Below, piece by piece: positions 1 through 10,315 of a stretch of DNA of 64,000 nt (position 1 is its first letter; every line of letters starts with the position of its first letter). The stretch comes from Lepiota brunneoincarnata. Lineage: Eukaryota > Basidiomycota > Agaricomycetes > Agaricales > Agaricaceae. The stretch covers positions 1,860,001 to 1,924,000 of the forward strand of contig JAEBUN010000001.1 in the NCBI GenBank assembly GCA_023014365.1. The letters run 5' to 3'. Under the pieces are notes generated by a model. The model saw only the letters and a program-made list of their open reading frames with translations, had not been told where the DNA came from and ran no database searches. The position numbers and the translations under genes were made by a program.

Positions 1-405
1 GTTCTGCACGACTTGAGACATGATAGTGGGTGTAGGTGATGTAGAAACCGTGACAGCCCTAGATGAAGACACTGTACTCGTCACCTGCGATGTTTCAATC
101 ACAGTGAAAGATGTGGGTGCTCGCTGAGACGGAGAGGTATGGACCGGGGCAGGCACCAACGTAATAACGTGTTCGGGAGAACCCCCTAGGCGAATGATCC
201 CATCCCACAGAGACGGAATTATCCCACCACGTCTTTCCAAGTATTGCCTCTTCAGAGGACGGGAGTGGCGTTCGTGAATGGTTGATGCACGGTGTGCGAC
301 CTGGTGGGAAGGACTATGGGCTCGAAAGGGTTGGATGGGGATGGCATAAGCCTGAGCAATACTGAAGGCAGTGAGCAAATGAGCCAAAGATGTTTTCAGA
401 AGCAT
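1..405 (-). CDS. Secreted Ser/Thr-rich protein, N-terminal part (runs off the window)
   Basis: An open frame of 135 codons begins at the ATG at 405 and runs without a stop to base 1, so only the N-terminus is present. The first 20 or so residues (MLLKTSLAHLLTAFSIAQAY) are a typical signal peptide with a hydrophobic core and a small-residue cleavage region. A basic stretch with a KR pair (around residue 52) follows and could be a Kex2-type processing site. From about residue 90 the sequence becomes rich in Ser, Thr, Pro and Val, as in O-glycosylated fungal cell-wall or mucin-like proteins. I do not recognise the family. Secretion is inferred from the leader; any function or anchor would lie in the missing part. 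Confidence 0.55.
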   Translation of the reverse strand, partial: MLLKTSLAHLLTAFSIAQAYAIPIQPFRAHSPSHQVAHRASTIHERHSRPLKRQYLERRGGIIPSLWDGIIRLGGSPEHVITLVPAPVHTSPSQRAPTSFTVIETSQVTSTVSSSRAVTVSTSPTPTIMSQVVQN

Positions 406-2073
406 AGCGAGAGTGATTTTCAAAGGAATGGCTGGCGCAACCAGGCGCAGGAGAAAATATCAACGTAAACCCGAGGCTGGACGAAACTGGGTCGTGAGGT
501 CGTAAAGAGAGAGAAGTGCAAGGCATAAGCAAAAGAGTCGAGAATATATAGAAGAGAGCATAATGGTATTGAAGCGCCCCCAGGTGCCTAGCCGTCATTT
601 CTGAAGGATGAGCAACAATGAGGACAATGAGAACGGACCTACAAAGACAATGACCTTGCTTAGTCAGCATTTCTACAAACAAACGTAACGCCCGCCTCCC
701 GCGTTTATTTCCAAATACTGATCCAAGACAGATTCTGGGTTACACATTTCAACCCACCGAACTTCCGAGCCAAACTGGGTGTCAAACCCCACAATACGTC
801 CACCAGCTTCAGAACTTGGCGACCTACCAGGTCCTGGGCCACCTGTGATCATTTAACTTGCATTTACGGACTACATCGTCGTAAGGGGCCCTAGCCGAAC
901 TGCCTGAATCAGGAAACACCTTGGGCCTGAAGAAATGACGCTGATCCTCAGAATAGGCTACCCGCTTGCAGTTGAGCCTCCTGCGGTTGACTAAACCAGC
1001 ATGCATCAACAGGTGCAACGGGTTCACTTGGCTCAGGCAGCGTGACAGCGCCGACTCGCCGAGATAGAAGAGCTTCTCCGCAAACGGGGACCTGTGGCAG
1101 TCTACGGAGTTCTACGTCCTCAAGTGACTCTCTATCCAATCTAGTCTATCATATGATCCCACTGTTTCCCACCAAATTGTCCAAACATATATATAAGGCA
1201 GCCGATGAACCAAATCCCCAAGGAATCGGCTTGAAGCATGTACCCCAACGCTGTCTTTCTGCGCACCAATGCCCATCTTATCCTTCACTTCCTCTCTCAG
1301 ACGTTCTTGTGTGCCTAAACGTGTCACTCTCCTCCGCTTCTATCTACTCGTGCTGGCGGCATTCCATGCTTGGAGGTCGTCTCCTCACCCCTCCCCTTCC
1401 CAAAATGGCCTACAACGACAAAGGCGGCCTGAGGATCAGTCGGGATACAATGTATAAATAAATGCACATCCCTACTGCCCTCCTGACAACCACCTCTCGG
1501 CAAGGCTACACTTGCTTCATGAAACTCGAGTCTAACTGCGTCTACTCAGGCTTTGCAATCCTACACATCTTCATGCGTGATACTTGAAGCACTATCACAG
1601 CCACTTCATCGTGACCTAGGGCCTATATGCGTGGCCTAATACCAGCTCCGCCACCCTGTCATCCGACGCCCGATTGTTGGAGCAGTACCAGGGGATATTT
1701 GAGGGCTGGCAACAAGGCAGGACAATAGAAAGTGATACAGGGAGAAGGACGCGGAATATTATTGCGCATACTCCAATTTCAAAGCTGTATCTCCATACCT
1801 AGTTGACGCTCACCGTGTCTCTCTAATTTTTTGTGAGTAAGATAAAGATGTCACAAGATTTTGTTTCCGTGCTTGATCAATATAGCTATAGCAATATCTC
1901 CGAGATAATTCCGAATCTTAACTCTGCCATCATGATCTGAGGCTGCATATAGTGGTACCCACAAGCGTGGGTGGCTGGCCTGTATCCCAACCACGACTGA
2001 GTGTGCACCACTTCGTTCGAGAAACGCATCGAATTACGCCGCCTAACACAGGCAGTCGGGACCTCTTAGAGCT
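406..2073. other. Gene-poor interval
   Basis: No gene can be supported here. A TATA-like stretch lies near 1187-1197. A 62-codon frame at 1269-1457 has one hydrophobic segment, but it has no recognisable domain and no C-terminal CaaX that would suggest a pheromone precursor. Other frames overlap on both strands without coding character. Confidence 0.5.
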
Positions 2074-3694
2074 ATGGCGCTTGACTTTTCGTTATTTGCT
2101 GACGACATGGTGCTTGAGATCCTGGGTCACCTTCCAGCACTCGATATTGTTCGCTATAGAAGGGTACGTAGCACTGTTGCTCATTCTCAGAATTCTGAAT
2201 CCAGCGAATGTCAGGTATGTCGACGTGTTTATCTGGCATCCAAGGAACGCTGTATTTGGGTGAATGTCTTCGCAAGGACTAAATGCGCGCTTCCTCCCGT
2301 GGATCTCAATGCAACAACCACACAAGAGCTTGAGAAAATGGTCGTTCAGGCCGAGATTATGGACGCAAAATGGACTGGGACCCGCCGACCCGCACCCCAG
2401 TTCTATCAGAGTCCACTACCCAGAGGTCGCAGCTTCTTTGTTGGGTCAATGGGTCGATGTGCTGTCCTTGCTCACCAAACGGCGGGGGAAACAAGGTATG
2501 CTTGGTATCAGACAAGGAATCTGGAGGATCCCATATTCGAATATCACATACCATCTCCGCTTCTCCAAAATCCAGTCTGCCATGTCGAGCTTGGCACCAA
2601 CATCCTCCATCTCGCTTATATACCTCAGAAACCCGCAGCACAACAGCAGTTCCTGTGAGTACAGTACCTTACTGCAGCAATGCCTGGAGACGGCTAACGA
2701 AATGACCTAGGAAGATCGTTCGCTTTAGGTTGTCCGAAGAGGGCCAGGTCCTCAAGAGCTCGGAACATGATATCCAATTGCCGTTGCCGCTGCAGAACCC
2801 AACTGCTCCTTGGGCATCTTTCGATCTGAACATCGGAAACGGCTATGTAGTACTCTACCATCATACGTTTTCAAGTCTGGTAGCCCTCAGGCTCTTTCAC
2901 ATTAACACGGGAAAATGTACTGTTTTACCAACCCGTGTAAGCCCATATTCCGGACTTTCTCAGCAAGTCCTGACTTCTCCCGTAATGTCTGATAGGACGA
3001 CTATACCGGTAATGACTCGCCTTCGAGTCAACTCAAACCAATCATAACGTCCTCTCACCTGGTCCTAGTACTAGATGGGAAAGGGCTTACTTTCTTCGAG
3101 CTTCCCACCCAAGCAACACTGTCCGGGGCTCATTCCATCGGACCCGTGCGGAAAACCCACTGTACAGTGCTTCCTCATCGTTTCAGCGAAGTTCATCTGT
3201 TCGCTCGTTCCACGACTTCCTTCGTAGTGGTTGGTCTTGGGCCCAGTGCACAGGAGCAGTGTGTCCGAATTCACCTCCTTACCCTTGATCTCTGCCGATA
3301 CTCATCGGAATGTCTGATTCGAGAGTCCTTTGTTTATGAGGTGACTGGCGAGCTGGTCAAGTTTGCATTGCCTCCACCCTCTTTGCTTTCTGAATCTGCA
3401 CTGGGTCTGCTCATCGCGAGGGTCACAACGCCCACTCGTGACTTTCGTGGCCGGAGGATCCCGCGCAGGGAGAGGTCCCATACATATTACTTGGCAGCGC
3501 GGGTTGCGTTTGGGTCGGATTCTGTCGCGGCGAACATCAGCCTTACGGAGCTAGCGATGCCTGCTGATATTGAAGATAGGAGGGTGTTGTACCGCAGCTT
3601 TGACCCTTATACGGGCCAAATGTTCTTGGAGGACTTGAGGACATTCTCATCTAGTCAGCTTGTTATTGGAGACTACCTGTGTTCCGTAGAGTAG
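2074..3694 (+). CDS. F-box protein (first copy of a tandem pair)
   Basis: Four exons are read: 2074-2163, 2215-2654, 2711-2936 and 2996-3694. The introns are 51, 56 and 59 bp and all phases match. The 51-bp first intron is in frame and stop-free, so it looks coding until removed. Once spliced, the N-terminus (residues 10-45) is an F-box: an LxxLP-type helix (ILGHLPALDI), then a CRR..Y..SK segment and the WVNVF block usual in agaricomycete F-box proteins. F-box proteins bind Skp1 and present substrates to the SCF ubiquitin ligase. The remaining 430 or so residues form a beta-rich C-terminal region typical of the basidiomycete family; substrate unknown. No frame break is seen. The gene at 3818 is a paralogue, with the SFDPY.GQ block conserved near the C-terminus of both. 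Confidence 0.8.
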
Positions 3695-3817
3695 TCGTGT
3701 GAGGTGACGTCATCGTCGTAGATTATCGATCCAGGAATGGGCGTAAGAATAGACGCGCACACCTGATGCGAGAAGGCTTACGTTCCAAAGCACCCTGGAC
3801 TCAAAAGCATTGCCGCG

Positions 3818-5583
3818 ATGGCATCCAATTGCCTTTCGTCCGTCGCTGATGATATCATTCATGGAAATCCTTGGCTTCCTTCCAGCCTTGGACGTAGTAC
3901 GCTGCAGGAAGGTGCCACCCCACTCACTCTCTCCATCTTCTCGTTCCTGACCGGGGGAATCCAGCTGTGTCGGCAGCTTGATCGGTGCTCAAAAGATTTG
4001 TCGGTCTGGTTGAACGTCTTTGCGAGGTCCAACTGTCCACTGCCATCAGTCGAATGCAAGTCAATCGCAAGGCCAGATCTCGAAAAGCTCTTGGTTCACG
4101 CAGAGATCATGGACCAAAAGTGGGCGGCAGGCCCCCGCCAAGATCCACCCACCATTTACAGCCTGCCCCCCGTTGGGCTCGATCTCTCGTGTGTTGGTAC
4201 AATAGGAAAATACGTCGTCCTAGGGAGAGTAGGCCCGGCGCAGAGGTACTTCTGGTTTGACAAGGGCAACATAGACATCGATCGACCTGTTTTCACATGG
4301 ACCCCTCCCATTGACCAATATTATCATGCCGTATGCTCCGATTCTTGCGCAGAGCAGGACAAAAATACCCTCCGTGTGGTAACTGTTCAGGAACATTATC
4401 ACACAGACGAGACGAGACTGTAAGTAGCTCCGAACTCGACATTCTCCCCCCTCCCCCCCGCCCATTCTCAATAAAGTGTGTACCAGAAAAGTCATGAGCA
4501 TCAGAGCAGAACAGGGTACTATCCGGGACCATCTAGATCAGACCGTCTCACTCCCGAAGGATCTAGTGACGGAGTTCTTGGAGGGGGCAGACGCCAAGCC
4601 CGTTATCAAAGGCGCTTACGTCGTATTGATACGGCTATTTGGTCGGACGACGAGGACGCGGCGCCTTGTTCTTATTCACATCGAAACAGGAAAGATGGTT
4701 CTCTCGCCACTGCATGTGCGTACTAAGCGGGTGCCCGCCCCCGAAGATCTCAACTCTAAGCCCACATTTCAGACTAAATACGACCCCGCAGCCTCGCAAA
4801 TGAGTCAAGAGGCTTTTGGAACGCGGGTTGGAATTTTCATTACCCCTATGTACCTGATCCAGGTCCTCGATGGGAGGGATTTTGAGTTCTTCGAGCTCCC
4901 CGACCCATCAGAATTGCTGAGTGCTGCATCACCCATCCATGCAAAAAGAACAATGCACTCTCTCTCATTCCCCCAGTTCCTTGCGCAAATTTACATCTTC
5001 CCCCGGTCGACATCCTCAGTTTGCAATCATCGGTTTGTCAGAAAATCCACAAGACGAGAATCTCCGGCCTTACCTCGCCAGCCACCGACTCACACTCTCA
5101 ATGGTCAAGCTCTCTGAACAGTCCACGGCTTCGGCAGGCGCCTTAGCTCGAAGAACAGTGCTCATTACGATATCTCGGGAAGGATAAATACCATTTTATT
5201 GCCAGGGCTCGCTCTCCTCTCTGGCCGGTTCTGCTTTGGGCGTGATGACGCTGGATGAATCGTCTCCTTTCCCCTCAACAGCGACAGCTGATAATCCACA
5301 TCGCCGATGGCGCTTCAAGGCCATCCGAGTGATATTTGGTGGTGAATCTAGGGAACCGGAGCTAAGCGTCACTGATTTGAATATACCAATGGAGCAGGTC
5401 GCGAGTGACCAGATGAGCTTTCGCTCATTTGACCCGTACAATGGTCAACTTGTGTTACAGTGCACCAATTTTCGTCTATTAGGGGATGTCCGTCGTAAGT
5501 TTCACCTGCTGGATTACTTGTCGGGTGGTGTGTCAAGTCAGCGTGTAGTAGTAGGTGCTAGTACGGATGCTGATGAAACGTGA
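3818..5583 (+). pseudogene. Frame-broken tandem paralogue of the F-box gene
   Basis: This copy matches the upstream F-box gene along its length: a WLNVFAR block, an LDGRDFEFFELP block near 4870-4905 and an FDPYNGQ block near 5428. Introns fall at equivalent places (about 3912-3964, 4422-4491 and 4717-4776). The frame must change at least four times. Near 3855-3861 the leader MASNCLSSVADDIIH and the F-box helix MEILGFLPALDVV lie in different frames. Further changes occur near 5017, 5180 and 5230. Translation could start at the internal ATG at 3861, giving an F-box lacking its first turn, but the later breaks would still truncate the protein. Either the copy is decaying or the consensus carries indels, as in several other genes here. 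Confidence 0.6.
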
Positions 5584-5633
5584 TTGCGCTACTACCTAGT
5601 GTAGAAAAAAAGTGTCACTATGTTCCTCTGCTG

Positions 5634-7009
5634 TCATATATCCAAAGCCTCGACCTCGTTAATCAGTTTCTGTTCCTCCGCGGTTGCTGCGACATTTTTG
5701 AGGGAATATATCTGCAACTCCTCCTGGATCTGTAAGACCAGGGTATGCAACTTTTCCTCACCCTCTTCTTCCAAGAGTCTCTCAACACCCTCCTCCCCGC
5801 CATATCGTTCACGAACAGCGTCCATGATACGTTTCACTCCTGTCCAATAGTTCCCCAGTTCGGTCCAATCGCGAACACGTGAACCGGAGAACGACGTCTT
5901 CAACATCTCCCTCCGCCGTCTTTTTGCATTTCTCTCCTCAAACTCAGCCCTGTTCCCGAAGAAATCGAGGGCAGCCTCTCGAGCGTCGGTGGTTGGTGGA
6001 GGCACTTCTTGTCCTTGGTCATTTTCACGCGGTAGGGTCGTTACCCATTCTAAAAAGCCGGTATACATGGCCCTGTCATGATTTTTCTTGCGAATCGCAG
6101 GACCATGGGTTTTGAATTGTCGTAAGTTGAAGTATCCTAGTGCTAGCTGCCCAAATGTAGCATGCAGTTTTTGTTTCGAAGCCTGCTCGCCAGGCATCCT
6201 TTGACAACCCGAGGAAATCGAGAATATCATCGAAGGATCCACTCAGGAGGAAGGGTGGATTCGGCTGATCAGGGAGCTGTATGGAAGACGCAAGGTTTTT
6301 ACAATTGTGCAATCAGCAACAATGGGAAGCAAAAAACCCACTTTCAGTCCGTAGGAGCTGTAATGGAGCCCGGCGTTCTTGATAATTAGTCCCAAAATTA
6401 TGTTGAGGTCACCATACGAGTTGAAAAACACTCTTCGTTCCCATTGTTCTTTGCTTTCGCAGACGTTCACGTCGACCTGTAATATTGTACTTGGTGCTTA
6501 GCACCAAGTTTTCGTATCCCCCCCCCCCCCCCCCCCCATCTCTGCTTCTCGTACCTGATAAAATATCTCTCCCTCCACGACCTCCGCTCGTGCTTGTGTT
6601 TCTTCCTGTTCGTGGTCATATTGACTCCACTCTCCTTTCGGGATAGGAATAGGCGAAATTTGATGTCCTACTTCCATCCATAGGTACAACATGTGCAGCC
6701 CCGATCGCAGAAGCTAGAATGTCTTGTGGTACATTGATAATATCGGAGATTGGCTCCGCGGTTGTCGTCAGAGTCAAAATATCACCATTACTGGGGATCT
6801 GGGCTTTTGGCAGGTCCTTGTGCAAGGCACACGACAAAGTCCAGATCCCCATAGTCCTTCTTCTCGGGTGCTTCACGTGGAACAGCGACATGCACGTACA
6901 GCTCCTCAAGAATTGGCTGTAGGCGTGCTTTCAATGCACGATAAACAGCCGGAGGCAAGCGAGGAAACGCTTCAGAGCTAAGGACAGAGCGGAATGCGTT
7001 GCCTCCCAT
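5634..7009 (-). CDS. Conserved fungal nucleotidyltransferase-like protein, frame-broken
   Basis: The start is the ATG at 7009 (MGGNAFRSVL), which opens directly into conserved sequence. Exon 1 contains a PEKKDYGDLDFVV segment; a GDxD strand of this kind is the metal-binding hallmark of nucleotidyltransferase-fold proteins. Later blocks are a Val-Asp-Val-Asn strand after the intron near 6480, an FFNSYGDLN block, DDILDFLGLSKDAWRAGFE and, towards the end, RAMYTGFLEWV. Similar proteins occur across fungi as uncharacterised conserved proteins, as far as I recall. The blocks lie in different frames: shifts are needed near 6795, 6645 and 6130, and no splice site fits. An intron near 6310-6350 is plausible. 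The role is unknown; catalytic activity is inferred only from the GDxD motif. Consensus indels or a pseudogene could explain the breaks. Confidence 0.5.
6489..6509. repeat. Perfect 10-bp inverted repeat with 1-bp spacer
   Basis: ACTTGGTGCT and its exact reverse complement are separated by a single T. The repeat sits in an intron of the nucleotidyltransferase-like gene, nine bases from a 20-base C run. It could form a cruciform or a tight RNA hairpin. Confidence 0.85.
6518..6537. repeat. 20-base poly-C tract
   Basis: Twenty consecutive C on the + strand (G on the coding strand) lie inside the same intron as the neighbouring inverted repeat. A homopolymer of this length is hard to sequence, so its length is uncertain. 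A G run of this size could form a quadruplex in the transcript. Confidence 0.9.
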
Positions 7010-7307
7010 GTCTACTGGTTGCTTGGATTTGAATGGGTGCAGCGACGGCTGTTTAAACGGAAGCGGTGTGTATGCGGAAGACTGTGCACGCAGACTCACA
7101 CACCTTAAAAAGACCCCTAGGTGACTCACAAAGACGCCTTGATGGCAACAAAGTCAAGCGCAGCCCCTTCTGGACCCATCGACTCATTTTGCGCAGCTGT
7201 TATATATGGTGATCATCAACGATAAGATACACGAGATGCAACGGTACAAGTTACGCAGCACGGTGCTGTCCAGAAGGCAGCTAATGTGTAATTATAGAAT
7301 TGGGCAC

Positions 7308-8155
7308 TCATGCTGCGAGATACAGGTCCTCGTTCCAGCTCCCGGTATTCCTGGCCAGCTCTTCCGCTTTATGTCGAGTAATATCGATGACGTTACAGTG
7401 GAGGCCGGTAATCTCAAAGAGGGGTTCCCGAGTAAGGAGAACTGATAGAATGCTTCTACCGCTTTCTTGACATCGCTATCAGCGGCACAGCAGCCCGTCT
7501 CAGCATGCTTGCGGAAAGGAGTCGTTGCGGTGTCGGGTTTGGTGTAGGCTGGGTGCTGTTCTAGAAGCGTTGACCGGATACTCTCTGCGCCTTCAGTGCG
7601 GGAAAAGTCTGGTTTAAGAGGGTGATCTTTGAGAGGTGTTAAAGGTAATCAGGCGGGAAAATTACCTTGATATTCTAGGCAGGATCCAGCTCATTGACGA
7701 GTGCGATTGAAAGACTTTCGAGGGCTGAATGCAGGTGAGAACTTCGACCTTTCACAGCTTCCAAGTGTCACACAGCATCATCCGGGGTACCTTCAACTTC
7801 ACCAGGGTTTATGATGCCAGCGCTGTTGAATACGACGTCGATCCTGCTCTTTGCAGTCGTAAATGCCGCGGCAACTTGCTCTTTGTTGGTGACATCGAAA
7901 CTCTTTGCAGGAAACAAGTGTTCTGGGTATTGTTTGGTTAGTTCGGAGAGGGCCTCTGGTTTGCGCGAGGCTACGTCGCCGTGTTTGAGAGCCGCCTCGG
8001 TCATGTTGCACTGGAAGCACCTAATCCGCGAGGATGTCAAGTATAGTTGTGGTTCGAGCGAAGGATGATCCCGACTAGGAAGGTCCGAATGAACCAGCGA
8101 ACGTCTCTCGGTTGGGGAGTTAAGATCCGAACCAGACGTGGCCAGGGAGGGTCAT
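7308..8155 (-). pseudogene. Short-chain dehydrogenase/reductase remnant
   Basis: The pieces match a classical NADP-dependent SDR in the right order: a start at 8155 (MTLPGHVWF), a damaged glycine-rich nucleotide-binding region (about 8000-8040), then TEAALKHGDV, RKPEALSEL and the VVFNSAGI segment, which corresponds to the NNAG strand. The region ESLSIALVNELDPA, usually just past the catalytic YxxxK, is followed by an in-frame TAG. A C-terminal piece (EHPAYTKP-like and AEELARNTGSWNEDLYL) ends at 7308. The YxxxK motif itself was not found. At least one stop and several frame changes mean it cannot make a full enzyme as written. Indels may come from the assembly, but the combination of stop, shifts and missing motif favours a real relic. 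Confidence 0.7.
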
Positions 8156-8457
8156 TGGGTCTCGCGTCATGAGACTGTTAAAAGGGAAGCAAGCGTAATG
8201 AACATTGCCTAGCCAGAAGGGTTTATATGCTGCTTCACGGCGGGACTCGAGATGGTTTTGAACTTCTTTAGTCATGCAGTGCTCGGTCGTTATTGCCGTC
8301 GATTCGTTGATGCCTAGAGTAGATTAGTGAGCACCCAGTGCGTGTTCAGAGGCAACGCATAAAGAATTTGGGTGTCCTTTGTGGCAATAGTTCCCACAGT
8401 CACGCCCTTTTTCACCATACTGCCACCCACATCTACCCTTTGTCAGACAATCCCAGA

Positions 8458-9181
8458 ATGTCTAAATTCGCGCCTCACAGCAGGTCGACAAATCAACCTA
8501 GGGCCACATCATCAACTATTTGTCAGAAATGTTTACAGCGAGGTCGGCGTTCTTGTTCAATTTCAACGGGATTGTGTCCTAACACCATTGCTCGGATTGC
8601 AGGCCATTACATTTATGAATGCAAGTCCGAAAGGCCATACGTTTCCCGTCCTTCTCGCACACAACAACTGGAAAACCCACGGTTATTGACAAAGTTGAAG
8701 GCCGAAGGCAACCCAAGTGTCGAAGTTCCCGAGGAATTCAAGAGCAGGTTCGTTGGAACCCTACCCTCTTTCGGAATAACTAACTTATGCTGATGGTTTG
8801 CCATAATTACAGGAGCGGTATTGCTAACAAGATACTAGAAGCCAAGGAGAAAGAAAGGTCAGAGGAGATCAAGCGGCAGGATATAGCGTCGTCGTCACGC
8901 AAACGAACAAGGTATGGAGGAAAGATTCTCGGACAAATTGCCGTCTAATTTTCTATTTGTTCCGCAGGTCTTCACATTCCGATTCATCGTCAGACTCAGA
9001 CCGCACCTCTGATTCGGAATCTGATTCGTCTTCGTCTTCAGGTTCCGGGTCGGATTCCTCTTCCGATTCGTCATCTTCAGGGTCTTCTTCATCTCGCTCT
9101 CGTTCGCGCTCTCGTGGACGTAAACGTCGACGGAGCCGTAGCCCTTCCAGCAGCTCAAATAGCCCTCGACGGGGGAGCTGA
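8458..9181 (+). CDS. ZCCHC10-like zinc knuckle protein with RS tail
   Basis: Four exons (8458-8542, 8603-8747, 8813-8911, 8968-9181) give 180 residues with matching phases. The first intron splits the zinc knuckle: CQKCLQR is joined to GHYIYEC to give a CxxCxxxGHxxxxC CCHC knuckle at about residues 22-35. RPYVSRPSRTQQL follows, the signature seen after the knuckle in ZCCHC10 proteins. The final 70 residues are almost entirely Ser, Asp and Glu and then an Arg/Ser-rich basic tail (SRSRSRGRKRRRSRS), as in splicing-associated SR-like proteins. A nuclear RNA-binding role is inferred from the knuckle and RS tail. The start at 8458 was chosen because it leads straight into the conserved N-terminus; an upstream ATG frame at 8338 has no conserved content. 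Confidence 0.8.
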
Positions 9182-9347
9182 GCCTATGTTCCGGTGGTTT
9201 GTAGCGAATTGATACTTGGTGACTTGTTACTATCGCGATTTTGATATTCGTGTATTTGATTCTCAGTAATACCCTTCAGTTCGTGAAGTCTCAGAGCGAG
9301 GGGTTCACGCAATTAAGAAAGGTATGAAACGGTGAAATTACAGGCTG

Positions 9348-10135
9348 TCAACATGCCAACCCTACTGTGCTCGTGTTCATAATCAGCGCAACAATTAAGT
9401 CTTCGTGTAGTGAGCCGGAGTATGTTAAGGTATTAGCGAATGACGTACCCGTACAGGCCCAGAACTTCGGCGAAGATAAGGATGAGGACCATAGAAACGA
9501 AAACTTTTGATTCGTTGATGAAAGCCCGGACGCACTGGGCAAAAGGATTCAGTGGCGGATTGCGAGTATGGGGGTGACATGCTCACTGAATCGCCCACAT
9601 AGCCAATAGCGTATCCGGCGGATAGCCCAGTCAGCCCACAAGCAAGGCCCGCGCCAAGATGAACGAAACCAGCCGCAAGGGTATAGTCGTTCGGCCCCAC
9701 TGTACTCCGTGTTAACCAGTTGAAAATGACGTGTAAGATGGCACTCACGAGACCCAGCAATAAGGACAGACACGACAAGACCATAGACGGCAATAATACC
9801 TGACATGACAACGGGGATGAGGGACTACGTCTACGTCAATAGAGAGCAAACTAAGGAGAAATGGTCTGGCTCGCCCTCATGATGAGGTCGGGTTTGAATG
9901 TGCCCAGACCAGCAATGCCAATCCCTGCTTTCGAGGTACCAATTGCAGCTCCAATTGCTAATGTACAGCGTAGATTTCAGCTTATGTGCATAGGTATTCC
10001 CCAGGAAACATACTGCTAAAGATCATCTAAGTGTGGACGTGAGGGAAGGTTGACTCCAATACTTATTGGACAACTCACCGCGGAAGCCACGCCCGCAAAA
10101 CCAAAGAAAGGAGCATACGGCGGGCACAGTGACAT
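9348..10135 (-). CDS. VMA11: V-type ATPase proteolipid subunit c-prime
   Basis: Exons read on the minus strand are 10135-10079, 10026-10014, 9957-9875, 9824-9749, 9699-9587 and 9534-9449, plus a last one ending at 9348. The product is a four-helix proteolipid of the proton-pumping V0 ring. The blocks [34 protein letters not shown] and [10 protein letters not shown] match the fungus-specific c-prime (Vma11) subtype better than c (Vma3). The proton-carrying Glu is in [13 protein letters not shown] of helix 4. Exon 2 is only 13 nt. The intron at 9825-9874 has a GC donor. The last residues (LIVALIMNT) are out of phase by one base with exon 6, apparently because of an extra A near 9395. Since V-ATPase is needed for growth on many media, an assembly indel is the likeliest cause. 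Divergent from the ZIP gene, 180 bp away. Confidence 0.82.
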
Positions 10136-10315
10136 GGTGTCGAGCTCCAAGATATCCAGAAGGAAGAATATAGGAAGCGAATTGGACTTCTGCCTGCGGA
10201 CTGCGACAGTGCGACTGGGTTGGTTGGGTCACGTGCACAGAATCGAGACTTGATATTCAACTGCTTACACGTTGGCCTTCTCCCTCACCCGCGTCCTACA
10301 GTCTTTGGGATCATT

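Noticed and set aside
1042..1461. Overlapping small frames, possibly a small secreted or pheromone-like peptide
   Set aside because: No CaaX end, no signal peptide with cleavage site, and no conserved pattern; overlapping frames on both strands are equally open.
9182..9347. Terminal exon or ncRNA between the ZCCHC10-like gene and VMA11
   Set aside because: The spacer is too short and without structure; it is adequately explained as two 3' UTRs.
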